Shown here piece by piece: positions 1 through 4,877 of a stretch of DNA of 5,418 nucleotides. Below the pieces are notes generated by a model. It did not search any database, was not told the DNA's origin, and worked only from the letters and a program-made list of their open reading frames with translations. How positions within the stretch are numbered: position 1 is the stretch's first letter; each line of letters starts with the position of its first letter. Where the stretch lies: assembly GCA_902773265.1 (NCBI GenBank), contig CACYDZ010000092.1, positions 1 to 5,418 of the forward strand, written 5' to 3'. The position numbers and the translations under genes were made by a program. This stretch comes from an uncultured Ruminococcus sp. (GTDB lineage: Bacteria; Bacillota; Clostridia; Oscillospirales; Acutalibacteraceae).

Positions 1-7
1 ATGCAGA

Positions 8-84
8 TGGTCTGCCTGACAGGAGTCGAACCTGCTGATATCGGAATCGGAATCCGGTGCATTAATCCGTTTTGCTACAGGCAG
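8..84 (-). tRNA. tRNA-Arg, anticodon CCG, with encoded CCA end
   Basis: Read on the minus strand, this 77-nt stretch folds as a full cloverleaf. The acceptor stem CTGCCTG pairs with CAGGCAG over 7 bp. A 3-bp D stem GCA/TGC has a loop containing GG followed by A, which fits position A20 of arginine tRNAs. The anticodon loop TTCCGAT gives anticodon CCG, which reads CGG (Arg). The variable loop is TATCA. The T stem GCAGG/CCTGT encloses the loop TTCGACT, the discriminator base is A, and CCA is encoded. One oddity is the first pair of the anticodon stem (CCGGA/TCCGA), which is a C-A mismatch where this family would normally pair. The gene begins 16 nt after the stop codon of the MIF-like gene on the same strand with no terminator between, so it may be transcribed with that gene. 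No further downstream sequence is available beyond 7 nt. Confidence 0.92.
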
Positions 85-100
85 ATATTTTCAGCGGTCA

Positions 101-442
101 TCAGAAATTATAACCGCTCCATCCCCAATGCGACACTTCTTCGTATTTGACATAAATGCGTGTCGGGGAAATTTCCAGTACATTGGCAACCAGTTTACAG
201 ATTTCTGCGGTAAGAAGCGATAGTTTTTCATTTGTAGATGAACCAAAAAATTTGACTTCTATAAAGGCTATCGGTTCATCAGCATTGCCGGAAAAATACA
301 TAGACATTTTCGGCTGAAAACCTAACATCAGATATTTCTCACTTTTCCCAATGACAGAAACAGCTTTGGCATAACCGTCTTTTAAAGCCAGTTCCTGTGC
401 TTTACTGATATCAACAGTTGTAGTTGTCTGAATATATGGCAT
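101..442 (-). CDS. MIF/tautomerase-superfamily protein (phenylpyruvate tautomerase MIF-like)
   Basis: This 113-aa protein has the length and layout of the macrophage migration inhibitory factor family, small trimeric beta-alpha-beta proteins that tautomerise phenylpyruvate or similar keto-enol substrates using the N-terminal proline. Pro2 directly follows the start Met and would be the catalytic base after Met removal. Lys33 in a GK..KYL context matches MIF Lys32. ISPTRIYVKY (91-100) matches the ISPDRVYINY motif, so the active-site Tyr is kept (Tyr97) but MIF Asn97 is replaced by Lys99. The C-terminal GW (107-108) also matches. The CxxC of mammalian MIF is absent, so thiol-oxidoreductase activity is not expected. 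There is no signal peptide or membrane segment. The ATG start has GAAAGGA about 9 nt upstream. It is divergent from fba and followed at once by tRNA-Arg. The natural substrate is unknown. Family assignment is firm, function less so. Confidence 0.88.
   Translation of the reverse strand: MPYIQTTTTVDISKAQELALKDGYAKAVSVIGKSEKYLMLGFQPKMSMYFSGNADEPIAFIEVKFFGSSTNEKLSLLTAEICKLVANVLEISPTRIYVKYEEVSHWGWSGYNF
107..112 (-). promoter_or_regulatory. Possible -10 hexamer TATAAT for the tRNA, inside the MIF-like gene's last codons
   Basis: A perfect TATAAT encodes Tyr-Asn at the C-terminus of the MIF-like protein. It would start transcription near position 100, about 16 nt before the tRNA 5' end. No good -35 box is seen at 16-18 nt spacing (the best is TGTCGC or a neighbour), so this is weak as a stand-alone promoter. 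The alternative is readthrough from the MIF promoter with RNase P processing. Confidence 0.3.
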
Positions 443-473
443 GAACCTTCATCCTTTCAAAAGTACTGTATAT

Positions 474-502
474 ACTTTACTACATAATCCAGAATTTATC
501 AA
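474..502 (-). promoter_or_regulatory. Promoter for the MIF-like gene
   Basis: On the minus strand, TTGATA (497..502, five of six matches to TTGACA) is followed after 17 nt by TAAAGT (474..479, four of six matches to TATAAT). A run of A/T tracts just upstream (503..530) resembles an UP element. The predicted start is near 467, giving a leader of about 25 nt before the ATG. A short inverted repeat, AAAGTA (460..465) and TACTTT (473..478), overlaps the -10 and start site and could be an operator, though AT-rich arms of 6 bp are weak evidence. Confidence 0.5.
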
Positions 503-542
503 GTAAAAAATAGAAAAATTTGTAATTTTTTTGTAAATAGTC

Positions 543-571
543 TTTAAATTTTTAAAAATATCATGTATAAT
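543..571 (+). promoter_or_regulatory. Promoter for fba
   Basis: TTTAAA (543..548) is followed after 17 nt by a perfect TATAAT (566..571). Transcription would begin near 578, giving a leader of about 58 nt. The spacer contains a perfect 12-bp AT palindrome, ATTTTTAAAAAT (548..559). The -35 is only a four-of-six match, so the promoter depends on its -10 and possibly on the AT-rich upstream DNA shared with the divergent MIF promoter. Confidence 0.6.
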
Positions 572-582
572 AACAAATGAAA

Positions 583-607
583 TTACCGTACAATTTTTGT
601 AGGGTAA
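583..607 (+). promoter_or_regulatory. Dyad-symmetric element in the fba leader (operator or RNA hairpin)
   Basis: Two 11-nt half-sites, TTACCGTACAA (583..593) and, on the opposite strand, TTACCCTACAA (597..607), face each other across TTT. They agree at 10 of 11 positions; the only mismatch is a central G-G. The element lies just after the predicted start site and 14 nt before the ribosome binding site. It could be an operator for a dimeric repressor of fba, or an mRNA stem-loop of 5 bp, a mismatch, then 5 bp. It does not match the Rex site or CcpA cre patterns as I know them. Confidence 0.5.
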
Positions 608-635
608 GAAATTCATATAATGGAGTGATAAAAAA

Positions 636-1502
636 ATGGCTTTAGTAAATGCAAAGGAAATGCTTACAAAGGCAAAAGAAGGACATTACGCTGTAGGTCA
701 GTTCAACATCAACAACCTCGAGTGGACAAAGGCTATTCTGTTGACTGCTGAAGAATTGAAATCACCTGTTATTCTGGGTGTTTCTGAAGGTGCCGGAAAG
801 TATATGTGCGGTTATACCACTGTTGTTGCTATGGTAAAGGCTATGATTAATGAACTCAACATTACTGTTCCCGTTGCTCTCCATCTTGACCACGGTTCCT
901 ATGAAGGAGCAAAGGCTTGTATCAAGGCAGGTTTCAGTTCAATCATGTTTGACGGCTCTCACTATCCCATCGATGAAAATGTAGAGAAAACGAAAGAACT
1001 CGTTGCTATCTGTAATGAGAAAAATCTCTCTCTTGAAGCAGAAGTCGGTTCTATCGGCGGTGAAGAAGACGGTGTTGTTGGTGCAGGCGAATGTGCTGAC
1101 CCTGATGAATGTAAAATGATTGCTGATTTGGGTGTTACCATGCTTGCGGCAGGTATCGGTAATATTCACGGCAAATATCCTGAAAACTGGCAGGGTCTTA
1201 ACTTTGATGTTCTGGCTAACATTCAGAAACTGACAGGTAAAATGCCTCTGGTACTTCATGGTGGCTCAGGTATCCCTGAAGAAATGGTTAGAAAAGCTAT
1301 TGACCTGGGTGTTTCCAAAGTCAATGTCAATACCGAATGTCAGCTGGCTTTTGCAGACGCTACCAGAAAGTACATCGAAGCCGGTAAAGATTTACAGGGT
1401 AAAGGTTTTGACCCCAGAAAACTTCTTGCTCCCGGTTTTGAAGCTATCAAAGCTACTGTCAAAGAAAAAATGGAACTTTTCGGTTCAGTAGGCAAAGCGT
1501 AA
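636..1502 (+). CDS. fba: Class II fructose-bisphosphate aldolase
   Basis: This 288-aa protein is a zinc-dependent class II aldolase that reversibly splits fructose 1,6-bisphosphate into dihydroxyacetone phosphate and glyceraldehyde 3-phosphate in the cytoplasm, serving glycolysis and gluconeogenesis. Visible motifs are GQFNINN near the N-terminus (21-27), HLDHG (83-87) with catalytic Asp85 and zinc ligand His86, EAEVG (134-138), GIGNIHGKY (173-181) with zinc ligand His178, LHGGSG (207-212) with zinc ligand His208 and phosphate-binding glycines, and NVNT (230-233) for the other phosphate. Length and the N-terminal block closely resemble Bacillus subtilis FbaA. Tagatose-bisphosphate aldolases share this fold, so some doubt remains about the exact sugar, but there are no tagatose or galactitol genes nearby. 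The ATG start has GGAGTG (622..627) 8 nt upstream. The gene appears monocistronic, between its own promoter and a terminator. Confidence 0.93.
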   Translation: MALVNAKEMLTKAKEGHYAVGQFNINNLEWTKAILLTAEELKSPVILGVSEGAGKYMCGYTTVVAMVKAMINELNITVPVALHLDHGSYEGAKACIKAGFSSIMFDGSHYPIDENVEKTKELVAICNEKNLSLEAEVGSIGGEEDGVVGAGECADPDECKMIADLGVTMLAAGIGNIHGKYPENWQGLNFDVLANIQKLTGKMPLVLHGGSGIPEEMVRKAIDLGVSKVNVNTECQLAFADATRKYIEAGKDLQGKGFDPRKLLAPGFEAIKATVKEKMELFGSVGKA

Positions 1503-1532
1503 TCTTTTATAGACAATCATCACCGATGACTG

Positions 1533-1548
1533 ACAGACAGACAGACAG
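1533..1548 (+). repeat. ACAG tetranucleotide repeat, 4 copies
   Basis: Four perfect tandem copies of ACAG form most of the 5' arm of the fba terminator. The 3' arm contains the complementary GTCT/CTGT repeat, so the two arms can pair in more than one register. Confidence 0.8.
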
Positions 1549-1578
1549 TAGTTTTTATTGTCTGTCTGTTCTTATTCT
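1537..1578 (+). terminator. Intrinsic terminator of fba
   Basis: A 14-bp stem pairs 1537..1550 (ACAGACAGACAGTA) with 1556..1569 (TATTGTCTGTCTGT), with one G-U pair and loop GTTTT. A moderately T-rich tail, TCTTATTCT, follows. It begins 34 nt after the fba stop. The tail is interrupted, so termination may be incomplete. Confidence 0.75.
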
Positions 1579-1581
1579 GGC

Positions 1582-1627
1582 GTTGAACGATAATACTGAA
1601 AATCCTTGTCCATTTTTTCAAAAAGTG
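1582..1627 (-). repeat. Imperfect inverted repeat, left copy
   Basis: Read on the minus strand, this segment aligns with the plus-strand segment 3728..3774 at about 34 of 46 positions with one 1-nt gap. The shared parts are ACTTTTTGAAAAA, GACAA, TTTTCA and a diverged end. By hand count, 11 of 12 mismatches are transitions, which argues for common descent over chance AT similarity. It sits between the fba terminator and the MBL gene. Confidence 0.45.
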
Positions 1628-1652
1628 ACAGATTCCAAAAGAAAACAGTCCT

Positions 1653-1681
1653 TTGACTCTCCCTGAAAATAAATCTAAAAC
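1653..1681 (+). promoter_or_regulatory. Possible promoter for the MBL hydrolase / phosphoesterase pair
   Basis: TTGACT (1653..1658, five of six) is followed after 17 nt by TAAAAC (1676..1681, four of six). Transcription would start near 1688, leaving a leader of only about 14 nt that barely contains the ribosome binding site. No better candidate was seen between the fba terminator and the gene. Confidence 0.35.
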
Positions 1682-1701
1682 ACTGTGCGAGGTTGTCTGC
1701 A

Positions 1702-2490
1702 ATGAAAATTTCTGTCTTAATTGAAAATACTACACACAATAACAATCTGCTCCCCGAACACGGTATCAGCCTTTACATCGAAACCAATAATACAAAACTT
1801 CTCTTTGATACAGGACAGTCCGGTAAATTTATACAAAACGCTGATACTATGGGCATTTCTTTGCAAGATGTCGATATGGTCATACTATCACACGGTCACT
1901 ATGACCATGCAGGCGGACTTTCATCATTCCTGAAATATAATGCCAAAGCTCCTGTATTTCTTCACAAAAATGCTTTTGGTCAACACTTTCACGGCGAAAA
2001 ATATATCGGTCTTGACCCTGAACTTCTAAACTCTGACCGCCTGATTTTTACAGACGGTATCTTCCCGCTGAAAGAAAATATTACCCTTTCTCCCCTTCCC
2101 CACTCCGCTCTGACTGTTCCTATAAATCCTTATGGTCTTTCTGTCAAAATAAACGGGAAACTTTTTCCTGAAGATTTCTCCCACGAACAATATCTCCTTA
2201 TAGAAGAAAACAGTAAAAAGATTTTGTTCAGTGGCTGCTCTCATAAGGGAATTGTCAATATTATCCGTTATTTTCAACCAGATATCATGGTCGGCGGACT
2301 GCACTTTAAAGATATTCCCCTCAATCACAACGGTTATACTGTATTACAACAATACGCCGAATGTCTTTGTGCTTATCCAATAAAATATTATGTTGGTCAC
2401 TGTACAGGAGAACCTCAGTTTGATTACATTCAACCATTCTTTGGCAAAAATATCACCTATATTTATACAGGAACTACTCTGATTATATAG
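1702..2490 (+). CDS. MBL-fold metal-dependent hydrolase (COG1237 / DHPS-like type)
   Basis: A 262-aa cytoplasmic protein of the metallo-beta-lactamase superfamily. Motifs in order are LLFDTGQSG (33-41), the metal-binding SHGHYDHAGG (63-72) with His64, His66, Asp68 and His69, FSGCSHKGIVN (176-186) with His181, VGGLHF (197-202) with His201, and YVGHCTG (230-236) with His233. The DTG, GCSH, GGLH and GHCTG set is typical of the family often labelled 7,8-dihydropterin-6-methyl-4-(beta-D-ribofuranosyl)aminobenzene-5'-phosphate synthase-like. The true bacterial substrate is not known, so that name should not be taken as function. I chose the ATG at 1702 because GCGAGG (1687..1692) lies 9 nt before it. 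The in-frame TTG at 1693 would directly abut that site. The phosphoesterase gene follows after 67 nt without a clear promoter, suggesting co-transcription. Confidence 0.87.
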   Translation: MKISVLIENTTHNNNLLPEHGISLYIETNNTKLLFDTGQSGKFIQNADTMGISLQDVDMVILSHGHYDHAGGLSSFLKYNAKAPVFLHKNAFGQHFHGEKYIGLDPELLNSDRLIFTDGIFPLKENITLSPLPHSALTVPINPYGLSVKINGKLFPEDFSHEQYLLIEENSKKILFSGCSHKGIVNIIRYFQPDIMVGGLHFKDIPLNHNGYTVLQQYAECLCAYPIKYYVGHCTGEPQFDYIQPFFGKNITYIYTGTTLII

Positions 2491-2542
2491 GATAATATTG
2501 TCAGTGTTGTAATTTTGGAAAGGATTGGTGCTATTTATGAAA

Positions 2543-2549
2543 AAGGAGG
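2543..2549 (+). promoter_or_regulatory. Strong ribosome binding site that fixes the phosphoesterase start
   Basis: AAGGAGG lies 8 nt before the ATG at 2558. Two earlier in-frame starts exist: TTG at 2525 and ATG at 2537. The latter has only a weaker AAAGGA about 12 nt upstream (2519..2524) and would place this perfect site inside coding sequence, so 2558 is preferred. Confidence 0.75.
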
Positions 2550-2557
2550 AACACACT

Positions 2558-3658
2558 ATGTGGACAATCATTATCACTGTCATATTGATTGCTTTTATTT
2601 CAGGAATAATCTATATGACAATTTGTGTCGGAAAATTTGAAATTGTACAGATACTCGCCAAAGAACGAAAATGGCTTAATTTTCTGATTTCTTTTGTCCT
2701 TATCGGTATTATTTTTGCTATCATCAGTTATACGATGTCATTTGTCAATGCGGTAACGATTTTACTCAATGAGGTTATGTTTTTTCTGCTGTCAGGTGTG
2801 GCAATGCGGGTTGTCCAATACATCAGCGGAAAAACATTCACTGTAAACTGGCAGGGTTGGATTGCCATTGTAGGGTCGGTGATATATCTGATAATCGGTT
2901 ATTATCTTTGTCACCATGTCTGGCAGACTGATTACACTTTACACACGGAAAAAAAAGCAGGTACATTGAAAATCGCTATGTTTGCTGACAGTCACATCGG
3001 AGCAACTTTTGACGGCAACGGCTTTGCTGAACATATCAGAACCATTGAACAACAAAATCCCGATATCGTACTGATACCGGGTGATTTTGTTGATGACTGG
3101 TCGAACAAGACGGATTTACAGACAGCCTGCAAAGCACTGGGAAAAATGAAAACCAAATATGGCGTATGGATTGCTTATGGCAACCATGATGAGGGTTTTT
3201 TCAGTGACAGAGATTTCACTGCTGAAGAACTCACCACAACCATCAAAGAAAACGGTATTCATCTTCTGGTTGACGAATATGAACTCATTGATAATCGTTT
3301 TTATGTTGTCGGCAGAAAAGACCGTTCTCTTGGCGAACGCAAAGATATCAACACACTTCTTGAACAGGTAAATACCGAAAAATACATCATCGTTCTTGAC
3401 CATCAGCCGAATGACTATGACAATGAGGCTAATTCTCATGCAGATTTGGTGCTTTCAGGACACACTCACGGCGGACAACTTATCCCTATTACCTATATCG
3501 GTGAATGGTTTCATATAAACGATAAAACCTATGGCTATGAACATCGTAATAAAACAGATTTTATTGTCACATCAGGCATTGCCGACTGGGCGATAAAATT
3601 CAAAACAGGTACCAAATCCGAATATGTCATCATCGATTTAAAAGGCGTTGCTCTTTAA
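2558..3658 (+). CDS. Membrane-anchored calcineurin-like metallophosphoesterase
   Basis: A 366-aa protein with four predicted membrane segments (about 3-24, 42-63, 66-84 and 103-121) followed by a calcineurin-like phosphoesterase domain (about 137-362). Metal-site motifs are all present: ADSH (143-146, Asp144 and His146), PGDFVDD (174-180, Asp176), YGNHD (207-211, Asn209, His210), LDHQP (280-284, His282) and SGHTHGG (300-306, His302 and His304). Positive residues in the 1-2 and 3-4 loops (K26, K35, R37, K38; R84, K92) suggest these loops are inside, which puts the catalytic domain outside the membrane. This resembles the YkuE/YaeI group (COG1408), which is linked to envelope lipid or nucleotide-sugar phosphate hydrolysis. 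The exact substrate here is unknown. It lies 67 nt downstream of the MBL hydrolase and is probably translated from the same mRNA. All catalytic residues look intact. Confidence 0.87.
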   Translation: MWTIIITVILIAFISGIIYMTICVGKFEIVQILAKERKWLNFLISFVLIGIIFAIISYTMSFVNAVTILLNEVMFFLLSGVAMRVVQYISGKTFTVNWQGWIAIVGSVIYLIIGYYLCHHVWQTDYTLHTEKKAGTLKIAMFADSHIGATFDGNGFAEHIRTIEQQNPDIVLIPGDFVDDWSNKTDLQTACKALGKMKTKYGVWIAYGNHDEGFFSDRDFTAEELTTTIKENGIHLLVDEYELIDNRFYVVGRKDRSLGERKDINTLLEQVNTEKYIIVLDHQPNDYDNEANSHADLVLSGHTHGGQLIPITYIGEWFHINDKTYGYEHRNKTDFIVTSGIADWAIKFKTGTKSEYVIIDLKGVAL

Positions 3659-3682
3659 AATTCTGCAAAGAACAGTCAATCC

Positions 3683-3704
3683 AAAATCGTTGCGAGCGAT
3701 TTTT
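3683..3704 (+). terminator. Likely terminator of the MBL/phosphoesterase unit
   Basis: AAAATCG (3683..3689) pairs with CGATTTT (3697..3703) around a 7-nt loop, ending in five T residues (3700..3704). It begins 25 nt after the phosphoesterase stop. The stem is short with only two G-C pairs, so it may act together with the stronger hairpin at 3795..3834. Confidence 0.5.
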
Positions 3705-3727
3705 CCGCCGAAAAAGGTTATAGCCTT

Positions 3728-3774
3728 TACTTTTTGAAAAAGCAGACAAAAACTTTTCATTGTCACCGCTTAAC
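3728..3774 (+). repeat. Imperfect inverted repeat, right copy
   Basis: This segment is the plus-strand partner of the minus-strand segment 1582..1627, about three quarters identical. The two copies bracket the MBL hydrolase and phosphoesterase genes in opposite orientation. It sits in the 3' intergenic region between two hairpins and has no convincing coding frame. An inverted pair AAGGTTA (3714..3720) / TAACCTT (3771..3777) also encloses most of it. Confidence 0.45.
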
Positions 3775-3794
3775 CTTCTGTATTTCAACTTTGT

Positions 3795-3834
3795 AAAAAG
3801 CGTAAACCGTAATAACAAACGGCTTACGCTTTTT
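3795..3834. terminator. Bidirectional terminator between the phosphoesterase and galE
   Basis: AAAAAGCGTAAACCGT (3795..3810) pairs with ACGGCTTACGCTTTTT (3819..3834) across an 8-nt loop. The pairing is 15 of 16, with a single A-C mismatch. The outer A/T pairs give a T run on each strand: seven T on the plus strand (3830..3836) and five on the minus. It lies 15 nt after the galE stop on the minus strand, so galE is its clearest client, and it would also stop plus-strand readthrough. Confidence 0.85.
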
Positions 3835-3849
3835 TTGAAGAACAGAGTT

Positions 3850-4863
3850 TTATTCATCATAACCTTTAGGGTTATTCGACTGCCATCTCCATGAATCCTG
3901 ACACATATCTACCAGATTTTTCTCCGCTACCCAATTCAGAACTTCTTTTGCTTTTTTCGGGTCGGCATACATTTCCGCTACATCTCCACTGCGTCTGGGT
4001 TTGATAACATAGGGAATTTTTAAATCATTGGCTTTTTCAAATGCGTTGACGATATCCAGAACGCTGTAACCTGTTCCTGTTCCTAAATTGAAAACTTCTG
4101 TTCCTTTGTGTTCATCAGCATATTCTATTGCTTTGACATGACCTTTTGCTAAATCCACTACATGAATATAATCTCTTACTCCAGTGCCGTCATGTGTAGG
4201 ATAGTCATTGCCGAATACCCCTAACTGCGGTAATTTACCAATCGCTACCTGTGTGATATAAGGCAAAAGATTATTGGGAATACCATTAGGGTCTTCACCA
4301 ATTCTTCCGCTTGGGTGAGCTCCTATGGGATTGAAATATCTCAACAATACCACTGACAAATTTTTATTGGCTGCACTTGCATCTGTGAGAATTTGTTCTA
4401 TCATAAGTTTTGTCCAACCGTAAGGATTCGTACAACCTGTTTTCATTCCCTCTACAAGCGGTACGGTTTCGGGTACCCCGTAAACTGTCGCTGATGAACT
4501 GAATACAAAATTGTTGACATCGTACTTTTCCATGACTTCCAGAAGTGTAAGAGCTGTGTCGATATTGTTGCGGTAATACATCAGCGGTTTTGTTACAGAC
4601 TCTCCCACTGCCTTATAACCTGCAAAGTGGATAACGGCATCAAAATGTTCTTTGGCGAACATCTCATCAACTTTTTCTTTATCGGCTACATCTATCTGAT
4701 AAAACGGAATGTCTTTGCCTGTAAGTTCTTTCAGTCTTTCCAGTACGGCAGGTTTACTGTTAGACAAATCGTCTGCTATCACTGCATCGTGTCCTGCCTG
4801 TACAATCTCCACACAAGTGTGACTGCCTATATATCCTGCTCCGCCTGTCAGTAAAATTTTCAT
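3850..4863 (-). CDS. galE: UDP-glucose 4-epimerase
   Basis: A 337-aa cytoplasmic short-chain dehydrogenase/reductase-family epimerase that interconverts UDP-glucose and UDP-galactose with tightly bound NAD, linking galactose use to envelope glycan precursors. The Rossmann motif TGGAGYIGSH is at 6-15 and DDLSNS at 31-36. The catalytic residues are Ser124 in FSSSATVYG (121-129), Tyr148 and Lys152 in NPYGWTKLM (146-154). FNLGTGTGYSV (258-268) and the sugar-binding RRSGDVAEMYADP (290-302) follow. Length matches E. coli GalE almost exactly. The residue aligned with E. coli Tyr299 and human Cys307, which controls access of N-acetylated sugars, is Met298 here, so use of UDP-GlcNAc/GalNAc cannot be called. 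The ATG has AAAGGA (4871..4876) 7 nt upstream. That site lies in the 14-nt gap after dapL, which shows an operon. A strong hairpin follows the stop. Confidence 0.95.
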   Translation of the reverse strand: MKILLTGGAGYIGSHTCVEIVQAGHDAVIADDLSNSKPAVLERLKELTGKDIPFYQIDVADKEKVDEMFAKEHFDAVIHFAGYKAVGESVTKPLMYYRNNIDTALTLLEVMEKYDVNNFVFSSSATVYGVPETVPLVEGMKTGCTNPYGWTKLMIEQILTDASAANKNLSVVLLRYFNPIGAHPSGRIGEDPNGIPNNLLPYITQVAIGKLPQLGVFGNDYPTHDGTGVRDYIHVVDLAKGHVKAIEYADEHKGTEVFNLGTGTGYSVLDIVNAFEKANDLKIPYVIKPRRSGDVAEMYADPKKAKEVLNWVAEKNLVDMCQDSWRWQSNNPKGYDE

Positions 4864-4870
4864 AAGATAT

Positions 4871-4876
4871 TCCTTT
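4871..4876 (-). promoter_or_regulatory. galE ribosome binding site in the dapL-galE junction
   Basis: AAAGGA lies 7 nt before the galE ATG and begins 1 nt after the dapL stop codon (4878..4880). The gap has no room for a promoter, so galE translation depends on the upstream dapL transcript or on a promoter inside dapL. Confidence 0.75.
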
Positions 4877-4877
4877 C

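Noticed and set aside
3..15. GCAGA-TGG-TCTGC hairpin at the left edge
   Set aside because: It pairs the tRNA 3' trailer with the acceptor strand around CCA. It is short and better explained by the tRNA fold.
616..621. Second TATAAT just before fba
   Set aside because: It overlaps the region immediately before the ribosome binding site, has no -35 box, and would leave almost no leader.
939..1259. 106-aa open frame antisense to fba
   Set aside because: It overlaps the strongly conserved aldolase fully, has no recognisable motifs or ribosome site, and is rich in Phe/Asn as expected for a shadow frame.
1693..1701. TTG start extending the MBL hydrolase by three residues
   Set aside because: It directly abuts the ribosome site with no spacing. 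The ATG at 1702 has a 9-nt spacing and fits the family N-terminus.
3630..3860. 76-aa minus-strand frame across the 3' intergenic region
   Set aside because: It overlaps the ends of both neighbouring genes and spans two terminator hairpins. Its peptide is basic and low-complexity with no known family.
4225..4235. GGTAATTTACC near-palindrome inside galE
   Set aside because: It resembles the outer half of the fba leader dyad but lacks the TACAA core and lies within conserved coding sequence.
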